Below the pieces are notes generated by a model. The model searched no databases, had not been told where the DNA came from, and saw only the letters and a program-made list of their open reading frames with translations. Positions 11,111 to 16,812 of a DNA stretch of 16,812 nucleotides are shown here, one piece after another. The stretch is from CAYOHP01 sp964403795 [NCBI: uncultured bacterium]. GTDB lineage: Bacteria; Muiribacteriota; UBA6191; CAZXTJ01. Position numbers and translations under genes: made by a program. Position 1 is the first letter of the stretch. Each line of letters starts with the position of its first letter. Location: NCBI GenBank assembly GCA_964403795.1, contig CAYOHP010000018.1, forward strand, positions 1 through 16,812, written 5' to 3'.

Positions 11111-11139
11111 GGGGGGGGGGGGGCGCCCCCCCCCCCCCC
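11111..11139. repeat. G13-CG-C14 homopolymer palindrome
   Basis: Thirteen G (11111-11123), then CG, then fourteen C (11126-11139) form a perfect inverted repeat with 14-bp arms and no loop (11111-11138). It starts 57 bases after the rpsA stop. It could act as a transcription block. It is also what two poly-G-tailed short reads would produce if joined end to end, so an assembly artefact is a serious alternative. Confidence 0.7.
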
Positions 11140-11149
11140 GGCGCGCGGC

Positions 11150-11175
11150 CCGGCCGCTCCCCCGGGGGCGGCCGG
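11150..11175 (+). terminator. Strong GC hairpin downstream of rpsA
   Basis: CCGGCCGC (11150-11157) pairs with GCGGCCGG (11168-11175), and the ten bases between them are themselves C-then-G rich. This is a very stable stem about 100 bases after rpsA. No T-tract follows, so it is only a candidate terminator. Confidence 0.3.
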
Positions 11176-11380
11176 TTCGCGTCCAGGGCCGCGGACCGCG
11201 GATCAGGCCGAGGGGACCTGGCGAGAGGTGGCAGGGAGCCCTGGACCACCCGGATCGGCGAGGTCTCCCGTGATCGCAACCCAGGACCACCTCCGGGCGA
11301 CCAAGCCGGACGGGCAGTGGCGGACCCGCCGTCGCGTGCCCTACCGTGACGGCAAGGACACCCTCCCCGGCGCGAGGGAT

Positions 11381-11396
11381 GGCGCCTCGAGGCGCC
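11381..11396. promoter_or_regulatory. Perfect 16-bp palindrome, possible operator
   Basis: GGCGCCTCGAGGCGCC is perfectly self-complementary and ends 22 bases before the ATG of the exported Cys-heptad protein. The position, between promoter region and ribosome binding site, suits a dimeric repressor site or an mRNA hairpin. No family is assigned. Confidence 0.35.
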
Positions 11397-11418
11397 CCGT
11401 CGAGAGGAAGTCTCGCTC

Positions 11419-12630
11419 ATGCTGAGTCGCCTGACGATCCGACCCGGAGTCGCATTCTTGGTCCTGTGCCTGGCCGCCGGTCCGGCCGCGCGGCCCGTCG
11501 CGGCCGAGGATGTGGTGGGTGCCGTGAAGGGCCTGGCCCTGGCGGCGCTGATCCGCAACCAGGCCGACAACGCCGACAAGCTGCTCGACGCCGTGACCCT
11601 GCGCCACGGGGCTGCCGCCCGGGACGCCACCAAGGTCGTCCCCGGCTACAGCGTGGGTCGCAAGGCCTATGTGGGCGCCTACCAGGTCACCGGTCCCCAG
11701 GCCCAGCTCGACAAGGTGCACGCGGTCTTCGAGGTGACCGGCCAGGTCGACGGCGGCAAGGGCCGCTTCGCCCACCTCTTCCCCTCGGTCACCGCCAACC
11801 CCCTCGACATGAAGCGGGTGGACGGCATCTCGATGGTGGCGGCCGTCGACTCGCCGCTCTGGGGATCGGTCGGGACCTTCCCGATCGGCGGGTCCGAGCA
11901 GTCCCGTCTGCTGCGGGCCACCGCCGCGATCGCTGCCGCCAAGCTGGCCGGCCCGGCGATCGATACCTTCCTCAACAAGTTGAACGGCCATCCGGCCGGG
12001 ATCCCCACCCGGGTGGTCCCCATTCTGACCGTCGGCGAGAAGGCCTACGTGGGGCTGGCGCAGGTCATGGGTCGCGGCGCCGGGGGCGTCGACGCCGTGC
12101 TCCAGCTCGAGGAGAACCTGGGCTCGCAGCTCAAGGCCAGGATCCTGGTGCCGGTCGACGCCTCGTTGGGGCTGCGGAGGGTACCCGAAGCAGGGGTCTC
12201 GACCATCGTCGACATGGTCCTCGAAGCGGGAAGCAAGAGCTCCAAGGAAGTCGAGGACGCGAGGAAGCCCGTGGTGGTAGCGGCCCCGCCGCCTCCCGGC
12301 CCTCCGGCGACGGGCCCGGTCGTTGTGGTCTCCGGGCTCGAGGACGTGTGCAGCGGGCTCCCGCCCGGCCTCGCCAGGAAGTGCCATGCCGAAGCCCAGG
12401 AGTGCGTCGAGAAGTGGAACCACTGCGACTCGAACCGTCGGGACTGCGAGAAGAAGTACTCGAAGTGCGCATCCCGCTTCGCGGAGGAATGGGGCGAGAC
12501 CGAGTGGGAGGGCTACGGACCTCCTCCCTGGGCCAATCCCTCGTGGCGGCGCGGCAGGGACAAGGGTCGCGGCAAGGGCCACGGGCGCGGCAAGGGCCGG
12601 GGCAAGGGTCGCGGACACGACGACGACTGA
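11419..12630 (+). CDS. Exported hypothetical protein with duplicated domain, cysteine heptads and basic tail, 403 residues
   Basis: I do not recognise the family. A signal peptide (hydrophobic core VAFLVLCLAA, likely cut after PVAA near residue 29) sends it out of the cytoplasm. Two related domains follow, at about 54-145 and 183-270. Both contain a V-P-x-(Y/L)-x-VG-(R/E)-KAYVG-x-(Y/L)AQV-like core, then a strand-rich region ending near a (D/E)AGVS or DGIS motif. A Pro-rich linker (about 287-299) leads to a helical segment with cysteines at 311, 322, 329, 336, 343 and 350; the last five are exactly seven residues apart. The C-terminus (about 377-399) is a run of Gly, Lys, Arg and His in GKG/GRG steps, ending HDDD. 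In the oxidising periplasm or outside, the cysteines could cross-link coiled-coil partners, and the basic tail could bind polyanions; both are inference. AGAGGA lies about ten bases before the ATG. The amidase gene follows after 47 bp. Confidence 0.85.
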   Translation: MLSRLTIRPGVAFLVLCLAAGPAARPVAAEDVVGAVKGLALAALIRNQADNADKLLDAVTLRHGAAARDATKVVPGYSVGRKAYVGAYQVTGPQAQLDKVHAVFEVTGQVDGGKGRFAHLFPSVTANPLDMKRVDGISMVAAVDSPLWGSVGTFPIGGSEQSRLLRATAAIAAAKLAGPAIDTFLNKLNGHPAGIPTRVVPILTVGEKAYVGLAQVMGRGAGGVDAVLQLEENLGSQLKARILVPVDASLGLRRVPEAGVSTIVDMVLEAGSKSSKEVEDARKPVVVAAPPPPGPPATGPVVVVSGLEDVCSGLPPGLARKCHAEAQECVEKWNHCDSNRRDCEKKYSKCASRFAEEWGETEWEGYGPPPWANPSWRRGRDKGRGKGHGRGKGRGKGRGHDDD

Positions 12631-12677
12631 GTCGTGCGACTGGGATCCGACGCCCGGGACGTGCGATCCTCGGGTCC

Positions 12678-13313
12678 ATGGCTCGGATCCCGGTCGCCCT
12701 GCGGCTCGCCCTCTCCTTCGCCCTCTCCGTCGCTCCCGTCTTCGGCGACCCGACGGTCGCGGCTCCGGGAGGTCCGGCGCTCCCTGTGACGCCGCCGGGC
12801 TTCGTGGCGCGGACCGACTGGGGCGCGGCCCAGGCCAAGCCGGGAATGCGCTCCCAGGTGCCGCGCCGGCTCACGGTCCATCACACCGCCACCCGCAGCC
12901 CCGAGGACGCGGCCGGGGTGGCGAAGCTCCTCCGCGGGGTGCAGCGATACCACCAGGAGGACCGGAAGTGGCACGACATCGCCTACCACTACCTGGTGGA
13001 CCGGGCCGGGCGGGTCCACGAGGGACGGGACCCGGGATTCGAGGGTGCCAGCGGAACCGTCTACGACCTCTCCGACCGGGTGCTCGTCTGCCTGATCGGG
13101 GACTTCACCGCCGACCTCCCTCCCGAGGACCAGTGGGACCGCACGGTGTCGACCCTGGCGTGGCTGTGCCGGCGCCACGGGATCGATCCGGTTGGGATCA
13201 CCATGCACCGGGACCACGCCGAAACCACCTGCCCTGGTGACGCCTTCGCGGGGCTGATCGCCGACGGGACCCTGGTCGAGGCGGTCCGGAGGGCGCTGGG
13301 CGACACCCGATAG
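12678..13313 (+). CDS. N-acetylmuramoyl-L-alanine amidase (Amidase_2/PGRP fold), exported
   Basis: This zinc amidase would cut the bond between N-acetylmuramic acid and L-alanine in peptidoglycan or its fragments. The 211-residue protein has a signal peptide with hydrophobic core (VALRLALSFALSVAPVF) and probable cleavage after VFG near residue 23. The catalytic domain starts at about residue 40 (ARTDWGA). Zinc ligands read as His68 in LTVHHTA, His177 in MHRDH and Cys185 in TTCPGD, and DIAYHYLVDRAGRVHEGRD supplies the conserved Tyr and His region (about 100-118). This is the pattern of the T7 lysozyme, AmiD and PGRP group. No separate cell-wall-binding domain is present. The ATG at 12678 gives the signal peptide directly but has only a weak ribosome binding site, so translation may be coupled to the gene 47 bp upstream. 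It could act in wall recycling or remodelling, or on the walls of other bacteria. Confidence 0.92.
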   Translation: MARIPVALRLALSFALSVAPVFGDPTVAAPGGPALPVTPPGFVARTDWGAAQAKPGMRSQVPRRLTVHHTATRSPEDAAGVAKLLRGVQRYHQEDRKWHDIAYHYLVDRAGRVHEGRDPGFEGASGTVYDLSDRVLVCLIGDFTADLPPEDQWDRTVSTLAWLCRRHGIDPVGITMHRDHAETTCPGDAFAGLIADGTLVEAVRRALGDTR

Positions 13314-13320
13314 GTCGGGT

Positions 13321-13353
13321 CCCGGCGCCCGGGATGGGCAGGCCTGCGCCGGG
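13321..13353 (+). terminator. Hairpin after the amidase gene, possible terminator
   Basis: CCCGGCGC (13321-13328) pairs with GCGCCGGG (13346-13353), eight GC pairs around a 17-base loop, seven bases after the amidase stop. There is no T-tract. Its position between two separately regulated functions suits a terminator. Confidence 0.35.
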
Positions 13354-13401
13354 CCGGCGATCACCACTTCGGGCTCGGCCGGGTACCGGCGCACGGCCAC
13401 C

Positions 13402-13427
13402 GGGCGGCGGGCGGCGGGCGGCGGGCG
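13402..13427 (+). repeat. GGGCGGC tandem repeat, G-quadruplex motif upstream of gapdh
   Basis: Three perfect GGGCGGC units plus a partial fourth give GGG at 13402, 13409, 13416 and 13423 with four-base loops, which meets the G3-N4 quadruplex pattern on the coding strand. It lies about 50 bp before the gapdh start, next to a weak -10-like TACGAT at 13431-13436. Confidence 0.7.
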
Positions 13428-13474
13428 CGGTACGATCGCCCGGGGCACTCGCTGACTCCAGAGGAGGAACGGTC

Positions 13475-14479
13475 ATGGCAGCGCTCAAGGTCGGGATCAA
13501 CGGGTTCGGTCGCATCGGTCGCCTGGTGTACCGGGCGATGCTCGGTCGCAAGGACATGGAGGTGGTGGCGATCAACGACCTGGGCGATGCCAAGACGTCG
13601 GTCCACCTCGCCAACTACGACTCGGTCCACCGCCGGCTCCAGCCCAAGGCCACCCTCGAGGACAATCACATCGTGGTCGGCGACAAGCGGGCCAAACTGC
13701 TCTCCGAGAAGGACCCCGCCAAGCTCCCCTGGAAGGCGATGGGAGTCGAGTACGTGGTCGAGTCGACCGGTGCCTTCACCAAGCGGGCCGACTGCGCCAA
13801 GCATCTCGAGGCCGGCGCCCGGAAGGTCATCATCTCGGCCCCCTCGCCCGATGCCGACCTCACCGTCTGCATGGGCGTGAACCAGGACATGTACCAGGGC
13901 GACAAGCACCACGTGATCTCGAACGCCTCCTGCACCACCAACTGCCTGGCCCAGATGACCAAGGTGCTCCACAAGGAGTTCGGGATCGAGAACGGGCTCG
14001 TGACCACGGTGCACGCCTACACCAACGACCAGCGCATCCTCGACCTGCCCCACAAGGACCTGAGGCGGGCCCGGGCGGCTGCCCTGTCGATGATCCCGAC
14101 CACCACCGGCGCCGCCAAGGCGATCGGCCTGGTCCAGCCGGAGCTGAAGGGCAAGCTCTCCGGGTTCTCGCTCCGTGTCCCGACCCCGGATGTCTCGGTG
14201 GTCGACCTGGTCGCCAACCTGAAGAAGACGGCCTCCGTCGAGGAGATCAACGCGGCCCTGAAGGCCGCCTCCGAGAGCGGCCCCCAGAAGGGATACCTCG
14301 AGTACACCGACGAGGAACTCGTGTCGATCGACTTCACCACGACGACGGCCAGCTGCACCATCGACGGCCCCTCGACCATGACGATCGAGGGGAAGCTCGT
14401 GAAGGTGCTCGGGTGGTACGACAACGAGTACGGGTACTCGACCCGGGTGATCGACCTGATCGACCTGATGACGGAGTGA
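13475..14479 (+). CDS. gap: Glyceraldehyde-3-phosphate dehydrogenase, type I
   Basis: The enzyme oxidises glyceraldehyde 3-phosphate with phosphate to 1,3-bisphosphoglycerate, reducing NAD in the cytoplasm, the central redox step of glycolysis. It runs in reverse in gluconeogenesis. The 334-residue length is standard. The Rossmann motif GINGFGRIGR is at residues 7-16, with INDL after the second strand, as in NAD-preferring forms. The catalytic Cys153 lies in SNASCTTNCLA and His180 in TTVHAYTNDQ. The phosphate-site sequences (IPTTTGAAKAIGLV, RVPTPDVSVVDL) and the C-terminal WYDNEYGYSTRV are present. Two positions are unusual: YDSVHRRL where YDSVHGRF is common, and TPD where TPN or TPV is common. 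GAGGAGG lies about eight bases before the ATG. The gene stands alone, with no other glycolytic gene beside it in the window, and the membrane RING gene starts 61 bp downstream. Confidence 0.97.
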   Translation: MAALKVGINGFGRIGRLVYRAMLGRKDMEVVAINDLGDAKTSVHLANYDSVHRRLQPKATLEDNHIVVGDKRAKLLSEKDPAKLPWKAMGVEYVVESTGAFTKRADCAKHLEAGARKVIISAPSPDADLTVCMGVNQDMYQGDKHHVISNASCTTNCLAQMTKVLHKEFGIENGLVTTVHAYTNDQRILDLPHKDLRRARAAALSMIPTTTGAAKAIGLVQPELKGKLSGFSLRVPTPDVSVVDLVANLKKTASVEEINAALKAASESGPQKGYLEYTDEELVSIDFTTTTASCTIDGPSTMTIEGKLVKVLGWYDNEYGYSTRVIDLIDLMTE

Positions 14480-14540
14480 CCGTCTCCGGGGGGCTCCGCC
14501 GCACCCACGGGTCGGGAGTTCGTCCCGGACCGGGGGACCG

Positions 14541-16812
14541 ATGACGGAGCCGCCCGGAAAGGACCCGGACAAGCCCAAGGGCGAGCTGGTCCTCGCTCCT
14601 CCGCGCCCGAGCCTGGTCCAGCTCGCCGACCGCGCCATGGTGCGCATCGAGCGGGTCGGCGCCAGGTTCGGGCTCCTCGCGCTCCGGGTCGCCCTGTTCG
14701 CGGTGGCAGCCGGTGCGCTCCTGGCCGCGGGCTCGGCCCTGGTCGCCACCTGGCACTCCCTGAACGGGCTCGTCGGTCTCGTGTTCGACGGGGCCCACGG
14801 TGCCCTCGAACACTTCGGTCCCCTGGCCGAGTCCGCCTGGGGAGTGGTCGCTGGTCTCTTCCAGGCCACGGTGACGACCGGCTTCGCGGCCCTGACGGCC
14901 CAGGTGGCGCGAGTGGACGAGCGCCTGGTGCTGGGAGGCTCCACCCCTTCGCGGGTGCCGATCCACGAGGCATGGTGCGAGGACCTCGAACTCCACGGTC
15001 GCCCCGGATTGGCGGTGTACCTCTCGGTCGAAGGCGACGGACTGGTCCGGGACGAGCGTCTCGAACTGACCCTCCGGCTTCGCACCTCCCGGGGCGACTA
15101 CCTGGGCTCGCTACTGGCCGCATTCCGGGGAACCCGGGGCGAGTTCCTGGTGCGGTCGCTCTCGCCGCCGTGGAGCGGAGGCAAGGATCCCTTCCAGGAC
15201 TGCGGACTCTTCGTGCCGCTCCGGGCCGTCGATCTTCCCCCGGGCACCAACCGGCTCCGGGTCACCGTGGAGATCCTGGTGGCCTCCGCCGGGGAGTTCC
15301 TCTCCCAGTACGACCTGAAGGCCACCCTGACCCCCGACGAGGGTCATCCCTGCCGCGTCCGCGCCCTGCCCGCCCCCACGTCGTCGACGTCGGGCGCCGG
15401 ATCCGATCGGGACCCTGCCCAGGACGCCGGGTCCGCCGACCTCCTCGACCCCGCGCTGGCCTCGGCCGACGCCCCGATCGTCCTGGAGGAGGTACGGGTC
15501 CAGGTCTCGTCCGAGTCGCTCTGCCCGGTCTGCGGCGACGGCCTCGACGCCGACTCGGTGCAGTGCTCGGTCTGCGAGACCCCGCACCACGCCGATTGTT
15601 GGGCCTTCGCGGGCCGGTGCGCCACCTTCGCCTGCGAGGGGACCCCCACCGCGCAGCTGGAGGCGGACCGACTCCCTCCCCTGGAACCGTCCCCGGAACC
15701 GGCGGAACCGACCCTCGCCCCGTCGCTCCCGGTCCCTGTCCCTGCCGGAATCCTCCCGGCCGCGCTGCGGCGTACCACCCCGCCCCCGGCCCCGGTTTCC
15801 CCCGGGAGCGGCTGGGCGATCCGCTGCCCGGATTGCCGGGCCGAGGTCACCACCGGACCGGGGGGCCGCTGTCCGGCCTGCCACTCCGGACCTGCCGAGG
15901 TCCTCCCGGCCGTGGCCGTGCCCCCTCTCCCTCCCGGTCTGTGGCAAAGCCCCATGTTCGCCCTGCCCGCGGCCGCGGCGGTTGTCCTGGCACCCGTCGC
16001 CGCCGCCCTCGCTCTGCTGGCCGCCTTCCCCATCGCCGCGACGCTGCTGTTCGGGTTCGCCTCGCTGCCCTTCCTGGCGGACCCCCAAGCCGCGCTGCGT
16101 CTCCTCCGGGTGCCTCTGCGCTACGCCTCCGGGCTCCTCGACCAAGCCTTCCCGACGACCGGGATCCGGGACGCTTCGCCGAGGATCCGGATCGCCTCCA
16201 TCCAGTGCCGGCGCCACTTCCTGCTGGAGGGCGACGGTACCGAGGCGGTCGTCCGGCTGCTGGTCCGCGGTCTGGCCGGACGCAGCCTGGACGTGAGCCT
16301 GCGCCTCAGAGGTCCCGACGGCGCCTACCTGGCAGCAGCCGATCCGGTCCGCGGTCGGGGCGTCTACGGCGAGTTCTGCATCGAGTACCGCACGGCCCCC
16401 CTGGAGGGGGGGGAACCGGGCTGCCGGGAGGTGCGCCTGTCGATCCCCTCGGACCTGATCCGGGTCCCTCCGGGAGCCGGGGCCAACGACCTAACTGCCG
16501 AAGTCCTGGTGGGCTGCGAGGGCCACCTGCTCTCGGAGGCCGATGTCCGGTTCCCCTGGGCGCCGGTGGCGAAGGACTTCACCGCCGGCCGGACCGCCTC
16601 CGGGACCGCGCTCGAGGTCGGGTTCGGCGGTCGCGACCGCGCCCTGGAACCGGATCCCGAGCGCCTGGCCGAGGCCGGGGTGGGCTGGTGCCCCCTCTGC
16701 ACCGACGGACTCGACCGGGGCGCGGTCCGCTGCCGGGTCTGCGCCCGCCGCAGCCATCCCCGGTGCTGGGAGTTCCTGGCGGCGTGCCCGGCCTGCGGCA
16801 CCGACCGCGGCG
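14541..16812 (+). CDS. Membrane protein with two RING fingers, a zinc ribbon and duplicated beta-domains (partial, runs off the window)
   Basis: The frame is open for 757 codons with no stop before the window ends. A cytoplasmic-looking N-terminus is followed by a membrane helix at about residues 42-66 and an amphipathic helix region to about 124. A beta-sandwich-like domain (about 139-268) comes next, then a Pro/Ser/Ala linker and a RING finger: Cys328, 331, 342, 345, His350, Cys353, 360 and 365. A zinc ribbon (Cys429, 432, 444, 447) follows, then a long hydrophobic stretch at about 473-508 that may be a helical hairpin. A second beta-domain (about 545-690) and a second RING (Cys717, 720, 731, 734, His739, Cys742, 749, 752) complete what is visible. 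Both RINGs match prokaryotic RING family 1 in pattern, including the CW after His. Such proteins are found chiefly in lineages such as Planctomycetota; a ubiquitin-ligase role is unproven. The ATG at 14541 has only a weak GGGGGAC upstream. Function unknown. Confidence 0.85.
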   Translation, partial: MTEPPGKDPDKPKGELVLAPPRPSLVQLADRAMVRIERVGARFGLLALRVALFAVAAGALLAAGSALVATWHSLNGLVGLVFDGAHGALEHFGPLAESAWGVVAGLFQATVTTGFAALTAQVARVDERLVLGGSTPSRVPIHEAWCEDLELHGRPGLAVYLSVEGDGLVRDERLELTLRLRTSRGDYLGSLLAAFRGTRGEFLVRSLSPPWSGGKDPFQDCGLFVPLRAVDLPPGTNRLRVTVEILVASAGEFLSQYDLKATLTPDEGHPCRVRALPAPTSSTSGAGSDRDPAQDAGSADLLDPALASADAPIVLEEVRVQVSSESLCPVCGDGLDADSVQCSVCETPHHADCWAFAGRCATFACEGTPTAQLEADRLPPLEPSPEPAEPTLAPSLPVPVPAGILPAALRRTTPPPAPVSPGSGWAIRCPDCRAEVTTGPGGRCPACHSGPAEVLPAVAVPPLPPGLWQSPMFALPAAAAVVLAPVAAALALLAAFPIAATLLFGFASLPFLADPQAALRLLRVPLRYASGLLDQAFPTTGIRDASPRIRIASIQCRRHFLLEGDGTEAVVRLLVRGLAGRSLDVSLRLRGPDGAYLAAADPVRGRGVYGEFCIEYRTAPLEGGEPGCREVRLSIPSDLIRVPPGAGANDLTAEVLVGCEGHLLSEADVRFPWAPVAKDFTAGRTASGTALEVGFGGRDRALEPDPERLAEAGVGWCPLCTDGLDRGAVRCRVCARRSHPRCWEFLAACPACGTDRG

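Larger units (their letters stand above)
11054..11418. other. 365 bp gap without a convincing gene
   Basis: Between rpsA and the next gene I find no credible coding sequence. The gap holds a long G/C homopolymer palindrome, a strong GC hairpin and a perfect 16-bp palindrome, listed separately. A frame at 11084-11425 crosses the homopolymers and is mostly Gly/Pro/Arg. A shorter GTG-initiated stretch from about 11270 (VIATQDHLRATKPDG...) looks less biased but has no ribosome binding site or family I recognise. Confidence 0.6.

Noticed and set aside
11084-11425. Plus-strand frame of 113 codons in the gap after rpsA
   Set aside because: It crosses the G/C homopolymers, is dominated by Gly, Pro and Arg, and overlaps the next gene's start; no family resemblance.
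13361-15085. Minus-strand open frame of 574 codons across gap and the start of the RING gene
   Set aside because: It is antisense to a certain gap gene and has no domain or ribosome binding site.

Overview
The window is bacterial and GC-rich, roughly two thirds G+C by eye, with strong G/C bias at third codon positions. That bias gives long spurious reading frames antisense to nearly every gene. It carries core genes (cytidylate kinase, ribosomal protein S1, glyceraldehyde-3-phosphate dehydrogenase) mixed with lineage-specific envelope genes. Secreted Sel1/WD40 proteins, a membrane protein with prokaryotic RING fingers, and a long S1 protein fit a large-genome environmental phylum such as Planctomycetota or a neighbour of Myxococcota. 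This placement is an inference; no rRNA is present to settle it.

Left part (1-7250). Two minus-strand genes lie at the left edge: a 89-residue membrane protein (122-391) and, upstream of it, a secreted protein of about 1,530 residues that joins Sel1/TPR repeats to a beta-propeller (485-5077). A second secreted beta-propeller protein (5176-7209, plus strand) diverges from it across about 100 bp. A bulged hairpin follows its stop codon.

Middle (7292-11053). A decayed vapBC toxin-antitoxin locus (7292-7797) holds the start of a VapB-like antitoxin joined directly to a frameshifted VapC lacking its first catalytic aspartate. Next come cmk (7877-8536) and rpsA (8723-11053), a pairing seen in many bacteria. 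The S1 protein appears to have eight S1 domains, where six is the usual maximum. The 365 bp after rpsA contain no convincing gene. They contain a 13-G/14-C palindrome that may be an assembly artefact, a strong hairpin, and a perfect 16-bp palindrome just before the next gene.

Right part (11419-16812). An exported protein of unknown function has two related domains, five cysteines at exact seven-residue spacing and a Gly/Lys/Arg tail. A zinc-dependent N-acetylmuramoyl-L-alanine amidase follows 47 bp later, so the two may form an envelope operon. The gap before the gapdh gene has a hairpin and four evenly spaced GGG runs (a G-quadruplex motif). The last gene is an open frame of at least 757 codons that runs off the window. 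It encodes a membrane protein with a duplicated [membrane helix - beta-domain - RING finger] module and a zinc ribbon in the middle. It is the best candidate here for undescribed biology.

No tRNA, rRNA, CRISPR array, intact insertion sequence or phage gene was recognised.
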